The notes under the pieces are model-generated. The model saw nothing but the letters and a program-made list of their open reading frames with translations. It had not been told where the DNA came from and did no database searches. A DNA stretch of 64,000 bases from Sinorhizobium sp. GTDB taxonomy: Bacteria > Pseudomonadota > Alphaproteobacteria > Rhizobiales > Rhizobiaceae. Shown piece after piece: positions 45,320-53,565 of this stretch. Location of the stretch: contig JAPSJG010000001.1 in the NCBI GenBank assembly GCA_031178305.1, forward strand, positions 1-64,000, given 5' to 3'. Every line of letters begins with the position of its first letter. Within the stretch, counting starts at the first letter, position 1. The position numbers and the translations under genes were made by a program.

Positions 45320-45333
45320 TAGAGTTGACACTA
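45320..45333. promoter_or_regulatory. TetR-type operator, site 2
   Basis: TAGAGT-N2-ACACTA, near-palindromic, lies 61 bp before the TetR start in the divergent region with the deacetylase operon. It shares the flanking TTTGT with site 1. Confidence 0.6.
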
Positions 45334-45475
45334 AGTTTGTAGTCATGGAACATGTCAATATATCGAGTGCGGTTCAAGTGGGAAGCGCTCCCAATCGACA
45401 AAATAATGACAACAGCAGGCCTTTCCGCCGGGATAGGCCGCCGGTCCTGCGCGGCCGCAAGTAGGAGAATGCCTT

Positions 45476-46390
45476 TTGCTAAAGCTGATAGACAACCCGC
45501 CGCAATGGCCGAACGGCGCACGCTGCGCTGTTTGCTTCGCATTTGACCTCGACGCGGAAAGCCTGCTGCACCTCTACTACCCCGAAGATTCCATGCGGCG
45601 CATCACGCTCTCCTCGGCCTTGCGGTATGGTCCGAGGATCGCGGTGCCAAGGCTCATCCGGATCTGGGAACATTACGGCATCAAGCAGACCGTTTACGTT
45701 CCCGGCTGGTGCGTCGAGACCTATCCGGAAGCCGTGGAGCAGTTGGCTGCGGCCGGCCATGAAATCGGCCACCACGGCTGGCTGCACGAGCGAGTGAATG
45801 CTCTTGACGCTGGCGACGAGGCGAAGGTCCTGAAAGCCGGGATCCAGGCGATCAAACGGATCACCGGCAAGAGGCCGGCCGGTTACCGCTGCCCCTCGGG
45901 TGCGTTCTCGCCCGCCACGCTCGACCTCCTGATCGACGAGGGCTTCGCCTATGACGCGTCCCTTTCCGGAGACGACGTTCCCTATATGATACGCAGCGAA
46001 AAAGGCGCGCTCCTGGAGCTGCCCTCCGACCACGCGCTGGATGACTGGCCTCAGTATGTGAACATGCGCGATTTCAACCACATGCTGCCGATCCAGTCGC
46101 CGGAGCAGGCGATGCAGGTCTTCCGTTCTGAATTTGATGCCGCCTGGGCAAACGGTGGCCTGTGGTCCTCCGTATGGCATCCGTTCGTATCCGGACGGCC
46201 GGCCCGCGCGCAGGCCATGGCGGACCTCATCGAATACATGCAGGCGAAGGGAGACGTCTGGTTCGCCACGATGGAGGAGATAGCCGCCCATATACAGACC
46301 CTCGTCGATAGCGGCGAATGGACGCCGCGAGAGGAGAAATTGCCCTTCTGGCAGCAACCGGTGCCGCAGATGGTTCGCCCGGTGCGCTAG
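45476..46390 (+). CDS. polysaccharide deacetylase (NodB-fold) protein, amidase-like
   Basis: This 304-aa NodB-homology protein has motif 1 FAFDLDAE and motif 2 GHEIGHHGWLHER, keeping the Asp and H-x3-H-type metal ligands, with RCPSGAFSPATL as motif 3. There is no signal peptide, so it acts in the cytoplasm, and its neighbours suggest an amide/imide substrate rather than a polysaccharide. Start TTG 45476 fits GTAGGAGA at 7 nt; the nearby ATG 45469 is out of frame. It heads the operon with a PAAT transporter and two further enzymes. Confidence 0.82.
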   Translation: MLKLIDNPPQWPNGARCAVCFAFDLDAESLLHLYYPEDSMRRITLSSALRYGPRIAVPRLIRIWEHYGIKQTVYVPGWCVETYPEAVEQLAAAGHEIGHHGWLHERVNALDAGDEAKVLKAGIQAIKRITGKRPAGYRCPSGAFSPATLDLLIDEGFAYDASLSGDDVPYMIRSEKGALLELPSDHALDDWPQYVNMRDFNHMLPIQSPEQAMQVFRSEFDAAWANGGLWSSVWHPFVSGRPARAQAMADLIEYMQAKGDVWFATMEEIAAHIQTLVDSGEWTPREEKLPFWQQPVPQMVRPVR

Positions 46391-46436
46391 CGGACAAGCG
46401 TTCGAAAAACAATCAAACCAACATAAAGAGGGAACA

Positions 46437-47273
46437 ATGCGTAAAATCGGAATTCTGGTAACCGCGGCCCTCGCCGCCATGCTCATTACCGGCGGCGCCT
46501 CCGCCCAATCCCTGCCGCAGGACATCAAGGACTCCGGTAAGCTGATGGTCGGCACCGAACGCGACCATCCGCCCATGGAGTTCATCGATGCGAAGACGAA
46601 CGAACTTGTCGGCTTCGACGTCGACCTCATCCGAGCGATCGCCGGCAAGCTCGGGCTGCAGGTCGAGTTCGTCCATTCCCGCTTCGAAGGATTGACGCCC
46701 AACCTGCAATCGCGCCGCATCAACCTGATCATCAGCGGGATGTACGACACGCCGAAACGGCGCGAGAGCTTCGACTTCATAGACTACCTGAGCGCCGGCA
46801 CGACCTTCTACACGCTGGACAAGAACACCGAGATCCAGGAGCCGAAGGACTTCTGCGGCAAGGTCGTCACCACGAACCGCGGCACGACGTACCCGGACTC
46901 CGTCAAGAAATGGAGCGACGAGAACTGCGTCGCGGCCGGCCTTCCAGCGATCGATGTCATCACCGACACGGACATGGCTTCGGAGTTCCTCTATCTCAAC
47001 CAAGGCCGGGCGATAGGTTCCGTGCAGGGCACCGAGGCGATCCCGACCGTGCTTGCAAGCGAGGACGGTCCCTTCCGTGTGGTGGGGAAGCCCTTCACCA
47101 ACGTGCGCATCGGCATCGGTTTCAACAAGGAAGACACCGAACTGCGTGATACAATCTTCCAGACGCTTGAGGAGTTGTTCAAGTCCGGGGAATACCTCAA
47201 AATCGTGAAGAAGTGGGGCCTTGAAGCCAGTGCGCTCGATGCGCCCACCATCAACGCAGGCGACGCACCATGA
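46437..47273 (+). CDS. polar amino acid-type ABC transporter binding protein
   Basis: This 278-aa precursor has a signal peptide (MRKIGILVTAALAAMLITGG, cleavage after ASA) and the family 3 fold (GTERDHPPMEFIDAKTNELV; KSGEYLKIVKKWGLEAS). GAGGGAACA precedes the ATG. It overlaps or abuts the permease gene. The ligand is unknown; the adjacent amidases suggest an amide, ureide or hydantoin-like amino acid derivative. Confidence 0.87.
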   Translation: MRKIGILVTAALAAMLITGGASAQSLPQDIKDSGKLMVGTERDHPPMEFIDAKTNELVGFDVDLIRAIAGKLGLQVEFVHSRFEGLTPNLQSRRINLIISGMYDTPKRRESFDFIDYLSAGTTFYTLDKNTEIQEPKDFCGKVVTTNRGTTYPDSVKKWSDENCVAAGLPAIDVITDTDMASEFLYLNQGRAIGSVQGTEAIPTVLASEDGPFRVVGKPFTNVRIGIGFNKEDTELRDTIFQTLEELFKSGEYLKIVKKWGLEASALDAPTINAGDAP

Positions 47274-47299
47274 TGCTATCGCTCGGGCTTGAAGGCAGT

Positions 47300-48163
47300 A
47301 TGAACGACCAGCGAAAGCCGGATATGGACCTCATCGATATATCGAAACTCAAGCATGCGCGCCCGCTTCACATCGGGCGCCTTGCAGCAGCCGCGCTCTT
47401 GCTGGCGGCGGTTGCCTACATCGCCTACGCCTTTGCGGTAGGTACCATCGACTGGTCGGTGGTCGGCGAGTACATGTTTAGCGAACGCATTATGAGAGGC
47501 GCCCTCACCACCGTCGTCATCTCCGTGATCGCCATGGCGATCGGCATTGTGATCGGCATTCTCACCGCCATCGCCCGCTCGTCGCGCAACATAGTCCTGT
47601 CCTCCGCCGCCATGTTCTATGCATGGCTGTTCCGCGGCGCTCCGATGATCCTGCAGCTGCTCATCTGGTACAATCTGGCCCTCGTCTTTCCGACCATCGG
47701 CATTCCGGGCGTGTGGGAGGCGAAGACGGTTGTGGTGATGACGCCACTTGCCGCGACGCTCATCGCGCTGAGCCTCAATCAGGGCGCCTATACATCCGAG
47801 ATCATCCGTTCTGGCATGCTGGCCGTTGATATCGGCCAGTACGAGGCGGCCAAGTCGATCGGCATGACCTATCCCGACACCTTGCGGCGCATCATCCTGC
47901 CGCAGGCCATGCGGGTGGTCGTGCCCCCTCTCGGTAACGAATTCATAGGCCTGCTGAAGGTGACGGCGCTCGCCAGCATCATCGGCTTCGGGGAGCTGCT
48001 CGGAACGGCCCAGGACATCTATTATAGCAACGCCAAGATCATGGAGATGCTGTTCGTCGCCACGATCTGGTATTTGGTGATAGTCTCCGTCCTATCAATC
48101 GTGCAGATGTGGATCGAAAAGCGTTTTGCGCGCGGCTTCGCAAATGGCGGGAGGCACGGATGA
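47300..48163 (+). CDS. polar amino acid-type ABC transporter permease
   Basis: This HisM/GlnP-type permease has 287 aa from ATG 47300 (GAAGG upstream), or 297 aa if ATG 47270, which overlaps the binding-protein stop, is used. The EAA loop is YEAAKSIGMTYPDTLRRIIL then PQAMRVVVPPLGNE. It resembles the permease at 5635 in its long N-terminal tail and helix order, suggesting related transporter subfamilies in two different modules. Confidence 0.87.
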   Translation: MNDQRKPDMDLIDISKLKHARPLHIGRLAAAALLLAAVAYIAYAFAVGTIDWSVVGEYMFSERIMRGALTTVVISVIAMAIGIVIGILTAIARSSRNIVLSSAAMFYAWLFRGAPMILQLLIWYNLALVFPTIGIPGVWEAKTVVVMTPLAATLIALSLNQGAYTSEIIRSGMLAVDIGQYEAAKSIGMTYPDTLRRIILPQAMRVVVPPLGNEFIGLLKVTALASIIGFGELLGTAQDIYYSNAKIMEMLFVATIWYLVIVSVLSIVQMWIEKRFARGFANGGRHG

Positions 48164-48942
48164 AGCCCCTCGTATCGGCCGTCAGAGTCGGCAAAAAATT
48201 CGGAGACCATCAGGTTCTCTATGATATCAATATTGACATCATGCCAGGAGAGGTCGTGTGCATCGTGGGTCCATCTGGCTCCGGCAAGACGACATTCCTG
48301 CGCTGCATCAACCAGCTCGAGACGATTGAGATGGGCGCGCTCTACCTCGACGGGGAGCTGACGGGATACCGCGTCGAGAATGACATCGTCCATCGTCTGA
48401 CGGACAAGGAAATTGCCCGCCAGCGCCGGATCACCGGTATGGTCTTCCAGCGGTTCAATTTGTTCCCGCACATGACCGCATTGGAAAACGTTATGGAAGG
48501 GCCGACCAGGGTCCTCAGGCAGAACCGACAGGCGGCGCGGGAGATGGCGATGAACCTTCTCGCCCGCGTGGGGCTCGTAGACAAGGCCGACGCGTTCCCG
48601 AACAACCTCTCCGGCGGACAGCAGCAGCGCGTCGCAATCGCCAGAGCGCTTGCCATGCAGCCTCGGCTGATGTTGTTCGACGAACCGACATCAGCGCTCG
48701 ACGCGGAGCTTGTCGGCGAAGTGCTTGCGGTTATGCGCGACGTCGCGGCGACGGGAATGACGATGATCATCGTTACGCACGAACTTAACTTTGCCCGTGA
48801 GGTCGCGGACAAGGTCGTGTTTATGGCCGAAGGGCGTGTGGTTGAGACCGGCCCGCCTCATCAGGTTCTGGAGAACCCGCAGCAGGCGCGAACGAAGGCG
48901 TTTCTCGCGGCCGTCGTCAGCAAGAAGCAGGAGGTCGCCTAA
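48160..48942 (+). CDS. polar amino acid-type ABC transporter ATPase
   Basis: This 260-aa ATPase has GPSGSGKTT Walker A, LSGGQQQR signature and [14 protein letters not shown]alker B. It carries the same kind of insertion after the first beta sheet (LTGYRVENDIVHRLTDKEIA) as the ATPase at 6555. ATG 48160 overlaps the permease stop. It completes the transporter encoded downstream of the TetR-controlled promoter. Confidence 0.9.
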   Translation: MKPLVSAVRVGKKFGDHQVLYDINIDIMPGEVVCIVGPSGSGKTTFLRCINQLETIEMGALYLDGELTGYRVENDIVHRLTDKEIARQRRITGMVFQRFNLFPHMTALENVMEGPTRVLRQNRQAAREMAMNLLARVGLVDKADAFPNNLSGGQQQRVAIARALAMQPRLMLFDEPTSALDAELVGEVLAVMRDVAATGMTMIIVTHELNFAREVADKVVFMAEGRVVETGPPHQVLENPQQARTKAFLAAVVSKKQEVA

Positions 48943-49014
48943 AGGGCGGTCTGAATTATTCAACATTACATCGAAAGGATATGCCGGGGCGTCGCTTCGG
49001 CAGACGATGCAGCC

Positions 49015-50259
49015 ATGCCCGCCATCACGATCAAACCGGAACGTCTTCTTGCCGACCTGCACCGGCTCCGTGCGTTCGGAGCCTACAAGACCGGCGTCCA
49101 CCGTCCCACCTATTCGCCGGACGACATGGCGGCACGCCGCTGGCTGGTGGCGCGTATGCAGGAAGCCGGCCTTTCCGCCCGAATGGACGGGATCGGCAAC
49201 ATAATCGGCCAGAACACGGCGGCGCGGCGGCTGCTGCTCGTCGGCTCGCATTCCGATACGCAGAATCATGCCGGCTGGCTCGATGGCGCAATGGGCGTCA
49301 TCTATGGGCTGGAAATCGCCCGGGCGTTCTTTGAGGCCGGCACGCCCGGCGGCGCGGGCGTGGACGCGGCCGTCTTCGCCGATGAGGAGGCGCATTTTGC
49401 AAGTTTCCTCGGCAGCCGCTCGGCGATTGGCATGCTGGATGAAGCCGAGATCGATAGCGCCAGAAATCTCACGACCGGGGAGATGCTGCGGCAGGCGCTT
49501 GCCGGCGCCGGCCTTGCCGGTCTCGAGCGGCGAACCATCGATCCCTCCCGCTATCTGGGATATCTGGAAGCCCATATCGAGCAAGGCGACGATCTGGAGG
49601 CGCGCGGCTTCAACCTCGGCATCGTCACCAGCATCGTCGGCATCCATCAGTACCGCTTGCGGTTTTCCGGAGTCAGCAATCATGCTGGCACCACCCGGAT
49701 GGCCATTCGCCGGGACGCGGGCGCGGCGCTGGTTTCCTTTGCCTACGCGATCAACGAACGATTCCGGCAGCTGGCGGCGGAGCGCACCGTGTGGACGGTG
49801 GGTAATATTCGGCTTGCGCCCGGCCAGGTGAGCATCATCCCAAATCATGCGGAAATGCTGCTGCAGGTGCGCGATGACGACCCGGCGGTGCTTTGCCGGA
49901 TGCGCGCGGCGCTGGAGCATTTGGTGGCGGAAACGAGGCAGGCCGGGCCTTGCGCAGTCGAGCTCGAAATTTTGGCGGAGAGCGAGCCGCACCAGATGAG
50001 CCGCCATTTCCAGGATGCGCTTGGAAGCGCCGCGTCCCGCATGGCACCCGGGCAATGGCAGCGGATGCCCAGTGGTGCCGGACATGATGCTCAGATCATC
50101 GCACGCGTTATGCCAGCCGCAATGCTCTTCATTCCAAGCATTGGCGGCATCAGTCACCATGTGGACGAGGATTCCAGTGAAGCGGATATCGTGCTCGGAT
50201 GTCAGGTCCTGGCCGATGCTTGCCGCCTTCTTCTCGAAGAGACACGACAGGATAATTGA
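49015..50259 (+). CDS. M20 Zn-dependent hydrolase, AllC/HyuC-like (allantoate or N-carbamoyl amino acid amidohydrolase)
   Basis: This 414-aa enzyme has a dinuclear site from GSHSDTQ, WLDGAMGV, FADEEAHF, EAHIEQG and GISHHVDED, and an intervening dimerisation domain (FSGVSNHAGTTRMAIRRDAG). Relatives hydrolyse allantoate, ureidoglycine or N-carbamoyl amino acids, releasing ammonia and CO2 or an amino acid. The Shine-Dalgarno is weak. The next gene begins immediately after its stop, so the pair is coupled. It is probably transcribed with the PAAT transporter. Confidence 0.85.
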   Translation: MPAITIKPERLLADLHRLRAFGAYKTGVHRPTYSPDDMAARRWLVARMQEAGLSARMDGIGNIIGQNTAARRLLLVGSHSDTQNHAGWLDGAMGVIYGLEIARAFFEAGTPGGAGVDAAVFADEEAHFASFLGSRSAIGMLDEAEIDSARNLTTGEMLRQALAGAGLAGLERRTIDPSRYLGYLEAHIEQGDDLEARGFNLGIVTSIVGIHQYRLRFSGVSNHAGTTRMAIRRDAGAALVSFAYAINERFRQLAAERTVWTVGNIRLAPGQVSIIPNHAEMLLQVRDDDPAVLCRMRAALEHLVAETRQAGPCAVELEILAESEPHQMSRHFQDALGSAASRMAPGQWQRMPSGAGHDAQIIARVMPAAMLFIPSIGGISHHVDEDSSEADIVLGCQVLADACRLLLEETRQDN

Positions 50260-51867
50260 ATGCAGACCTTTGGCCAGTATATCGTCGAAAGCCTCAAGGA
50301 ATACGGTGTCGAATGCGTGTTCGGGATACCGGGAGTGCATACGATCGAGCTGTACCGGGGGCTGGCGGGCAGCGGCATCCGCCACATCACGCCGCGGCAT
50401 GAACAGGGGGCAGGGTTCATGGCGGACGGCTATGCGCGGGTATCGGGCAAGCCGGGCGTCTGTTTCATCATCACCGGCCCGGGTCTCACCAACATCGCGA
50501 CGGCGATGGGACAGGCCTATGGCGATTCCATTCCGATGCTGGTCCTGTCGACGGTCAATTCCGCTGGAGCGCTCGGCTCCGGCGAGGGACATTTGCATGA
50601 ACTGCCCGACCAGAGCCAGCTGATGCGGCAGGTCAGCGCCTTCAGCCACACCGTTCATCACCCAGAGGAGTTCGACACCGTGCTCGCCCGGGCTTTCGCC
50701 CTGTTCGGGTCGGCGCGTCCGAGACCGGTTCATATCGAGATCCCGGTCGAGATGCTGTCGCGGCCAGTCAAGCGGACGCAGGCCCAGGCACTGCGCGCCG
50801 TGGTCACCCCTCCTGCCGCCGATCCGGACGCAGTGGTAGGGGTGGCGGCGCTTCTGGAAGCGGCCCGGCGCCCGCTGATTATCGCCGGCGGTGGCGCTGT
50901 CGGTGCGGCCGATGCTATCGGCGCGCTGGCGGAGCGCCTGCAGGCGCCTGTCTTGATGACCATCAACGGACGGGGAATCCTGCCACCGGCCGACCCACTC
51001 GGCCTGTCAATCAGCGCTGCCAGCGCTCCGGCACTCGACCTGATGGAGGAAGCGGATCTGCTGCTTGCTGTCGGCACGGAGCTGGGGCCGACGGATTTCG
51101 ACGAAAGCCTGAAGACGCGCCGTCACTTTGGCGGCAAGCTCATCCGCGTCGACATCGACCCCGAACAGCTGATGCGCTCGCTCCTGCCCGCGCACGGCCT
51201 TGCCGGCGATAGCCGCGCGACGGTCGAGGCGCTTCTCGGCGCGATTGCCCCGGCCGAGCGCCAGGGTTGGGGGGAAGCCGCCGTGCTGAAGGCAAGGCAG
51301 GTGCTGTCGCATGCGCTGTCTCCCGCCCAGTCCTTGCAGATCGCCATGCTGGACACACTGCGGGACAGCCTGCCCGGTGTCGTTCTTGTTGGCGATTCCA
51401 ACCAGCCGGTCTATGCGGGCTGCACAGGCTTTGCCGCAGCTGGCCCGCAAAGCTTCTTCACTTCCGCCACCGGCTACGGAACTCTTGGATATGGCCTGCC
51501 CGCGGCGCTTGGCGCGCGCGTCGCCGCGCCGGACCGGCCGGTGGTTGCGATCATGGGGGATGGCGGGCTGCAATTTACCCTTGCGGAGATGGGCAGCGTC
51601 ACGGAACTCGACGTGCCCCTCATCATGATACTGTGGAACAACCAGGGTTATGGAGAGATCGAGAAGGCCATGATCCGCTCGCAGGTCGAGCCGCTAGGTG
51701 TGCGGATCTTCACCCCGGATTTCAAGGCGATTGCCGTGGCGTTCGGCTGGGAACATACGACCGCCGGGGACTGCGCGGCGCTGTCCGGGATCGTCAGGGA
51801 AGCGGCCGCCGCAGGCCGCCGCCTTGTCATCGAAATCGATGAGGCCGGCTTCAAGCCGGTGGGTTGA
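50260..51867 (+). CDS. thiamine-diphosphate-dependent decarboxylase (5-guanidino-2-oxopentanoate decarboxylase/acetolactate synthase-like)
   Basis: This 535-aa protein shows the three-domain layout of the POX/ALS family. It has an N-terminal PYR domain with catalytic Glu in PRHEQGAGFMADGYAR, a central domain (PLIIAGGGAVGAADAIGAL) and a C-terminal PP domain with GDGGLQFTLAEMGSVTEL ending in WNNQGYGE. It resembles AruI-type 2-oxo acid decarboxylases of arginine transamination, from memory. Acetolactate synthase activity is less likely in this setting, since no regulatory subunit is present. ATG directly follows the AllC-like stop. Confidence 0.7.
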   Translation: MQTFGQYIVESLKEYGVECVFGIPGVHTIELYRGLAGSGIRHITPRHEQGAGFMADGYARVSGKPGVCFIITGPGLTNIATAMGQAYGDSIPMLVLSTVNSAGALGSGEGHLHELPDQSQLMRQVSAFSHTVHHPEEFDTVLARAFALFGSARPRPVHIEIPVEMLSRPVKRTQAQALRAVVTPPAADPDAVVGVAALLEAARRPLIIAGGGAVGAADAIGALAERLQAPVLMTINGRGILPPADPLGLSISAASAPALDLMEEADLLLAVGTELGPTDFDESLKTRRHFGGKLIRVDIDPEQLMRSLLPAHGLAGDSRATVEALLGAIAPAERQGWGEAAVLKARQVLSHALSPAQSLQIAMLDTLRDSLPGVVLVGDSNQPVYAGCTGFAAAGPQSFFTSATGYGTLGYGLPAALGARVAAPDRPVVAIMGDGGLQFTLAEMGSVTELDVPLIMILWNNQGYGEIEKAMIRSQVEPLGVRIFTPDFKAIAVAFGWEHTTAGDCAALSGIVREAAAAGRRLVIEIDEAGFKPVG

Positions 51868-52632
51868 AGCCCGGAAGCACCGACAGCGCGGTGGGCTCGA
51901 TCAGTGCGCCCTGACGCCCGGTGACGATGGAGGCGACATGGGCGGCGTGATGCGCCGCCTCCACCGAACTGCCAAGCGCGGTGAATCGTGCCAGGAAAGC
52001 GCCGTTGCGACTGTCCCCCGCACTCGTAGAATCGACGACGGCGGCAACCGGCACCGTCTCGATCCTGCGGATCGCGCAGTGGTCGCTCATCACGATGCCC
52101 TTGCCGCCATTCTTGACGATGATCCGATCCAAACCAAGTGCTTGATAGCGGGTGATGGTCGCCTGCGGGTCCGGCTCGGCGAAATGGAGCTGTTCGTCGT
52201 TGAAGGAAGGCGAGCGTGATGGCGGAAAAGACGATCGTGCCGGTGCGGCCGCTGGCCTCCTTGAGCCAGGCCGCATCGTCCGCAAGCCCGCGGCGTTCGA
52301 GCGCCAGCAGGAGAAGCTGCGCTCGCCCTTGCCGAGATGAATCATGTGCAGTTAGGGCAGCACATCCTGCAGCCGCCGGATGCCCTGCCGTGCCTATGCC
52401 GTTTTGCCCGATGAACCGCTCCATTTCCAGCGAAAGACGGTCAGTTCCGATCGCCAAGACATAGGCGACTGCCCAACCGGGTGGCGAGAAGAGGCGGCGT
52501 AATAGGCGGTGTTCAGGCTTTCGCCGGTGAAGGAGTGCAAGATGCCGTCATCCCCCCGACTCGTGCCTGAGTTCCACCATGAATTCGCCGATCGACACGC
52601 GTGCGCCCTGGCGCGCCCGCGCCCGTCGTCAT
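51851..52632 (-). pseudogene. frameshifted 2-dehydro-3-deoxygluconokinase (KdgK)-like gene
   Basis: All parts of a PfkB-type KDG kinase are visible but lie in different frames. The N-terminus is VSIGEFMVELR, then LHSFTGESLNTAYYAASS. IGTDRLSLEMERFI and IHLGKGERSFSCWRSNAA follow, then GRTGTIVFSAITLAFL. The C-terminal segments are LDRIIVKNGGKGIVM and VVDSTSAGDSRNGAFLARF, with the AGD catalytic site. At least three frame changes and several short stops separate them. The remnant start overlaps the stop of the PuuE-like gene, so it was once coupled to it. The 3' end overlaps the TPP enzyme gene by 17 bp. Confidence 0.8.
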
Positions 52633-53555
52633 GACGCCCGCCCGTCAGAGGCGGGATGGACGGTGCGCCAGTGCGAGGCGATGTCGATCCGCCGCGCCAC
52701 CCAAACGTCTTCCAGCGTGGTGACGTGATCCAGAAAGCGCTCGAGATCGGCGGCACGCCCGGGCTTTCCGGCAATCCGGCAGTGCAGGCCCACATTCATC
52801 ATCTTCGGCTGGGTCCGCCCCTCCTTGCGCAGGAGGTCGCAAGCCCGGGTCAGGTATGTGGCGAAATCCTGTGCCTGGAGGCCGAAGCCGTTGATATAGC
52901 GCCCGTCATTGTTGTCGAGCGTGTAGGGCACCACCAGCTGAGGCTCGACATTGTCGCTGACCCAGTATGGAAGGTCATCCGAGAAAGAATCCGAATCGTA
53001 GGCAAAGCCGCCGATCTCGGACAAGATACGCCGGGTGTTCATGCTCATCCGGCCCGTATACCAGCCCAGCGGCCGCTCGCCGGTGGCTTCCGTGTGGATG
53101 CGGATCGCCTCGAGAATCTGCCGGCGCTCCTCGCCCTCCGGCATGTCGGCATAGTTAATCCATTTCAGACCATGCGAAGCGATTTCCCATCCCGCATCCT
53201 TCATGGCGGCGACCGCGGCCGGATTTTTCCGAAGGGCCGTGGCAATACCGAAGACGGTCACAGGAAAGCCCCGCTCGGTCATCAGTCGGTGCAGCCGCCA
53301 GAAACCTGCGCGGCTGCCATACTCGTACTGAGATTCGACGTTGAGATTGCGCCGTCCTGCGAGCGGCAGTGTCGGCTCCTCCGTGAGAAGGGCCTCCGAT
53401 CCGCCGTCGCCGTCGAGAATGCAGTTTTCACCGCCTTCCTCGTAGTTGATGACGAACTGGATGGCGAGCCGCGCACCGTTCGGCCATTGTGGGTCCGGGG
53501 GGCTTCCCGCAAATCCCTGGAGGTTGCGATGGGGTTTCAACGCCGATGTTGTCAC
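52629..53555 (-). CDS. allantoinase PuuE-like (polysaccharide deacetylase fold)
   Basis: This 308-aa NodB-fold hydrolase has the allantoinase-type segment FVINYEEGGENCILDGD and DAGWEIASHGLKWINYADM. The Asp pair and H-x3-H of classical deacetylases are replaced, as in metal-independent PuuE allantoinases. It likely opens a hydantoin or ureide ring. It is downstream of the AllC-like gene (11-bp gap) on the same strand, the logical next step, and is followed by the broken KDG kinase gene. Confidence 0.85.
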   Translation of the reverse strand: MTTSALKPHRNLQGFAGSPPDPQWPNGARLAIQFVINYEEGGENCILDGDGGSEALLTEEPTLPLAGRRNLNVESQYEYGSRAGFWRLHRLMTERGFPVTVFGIATALRKNPAAVAAMKDAGWEIASHGLKWINYADMPEGEERRQILEAIRIHTEATGERPLGWYTGRMSMNTRRILSEIGGFAYDSDSFSDDLPYWVSDNVEPQLVVPYTLDNNDGRYINGFGLQAQDFATYLTRACDLLRKEGRTQPKMMNVGLHCRIAGKPGRAADLERFLDHVTTLEDVWVARRIDIASHWRTVHPASDGRAS

Positions 53556-53565
53556 AACGATCTCC

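Noticed and set aside
48691..50733. 680-codon minus-strand open frame across the ATPase, AllC-like and TPP genes
   Set aside because: It spans three unrelated plus-strand genes with intact motifs and carries no recognisable domain; it is a strand shadow.
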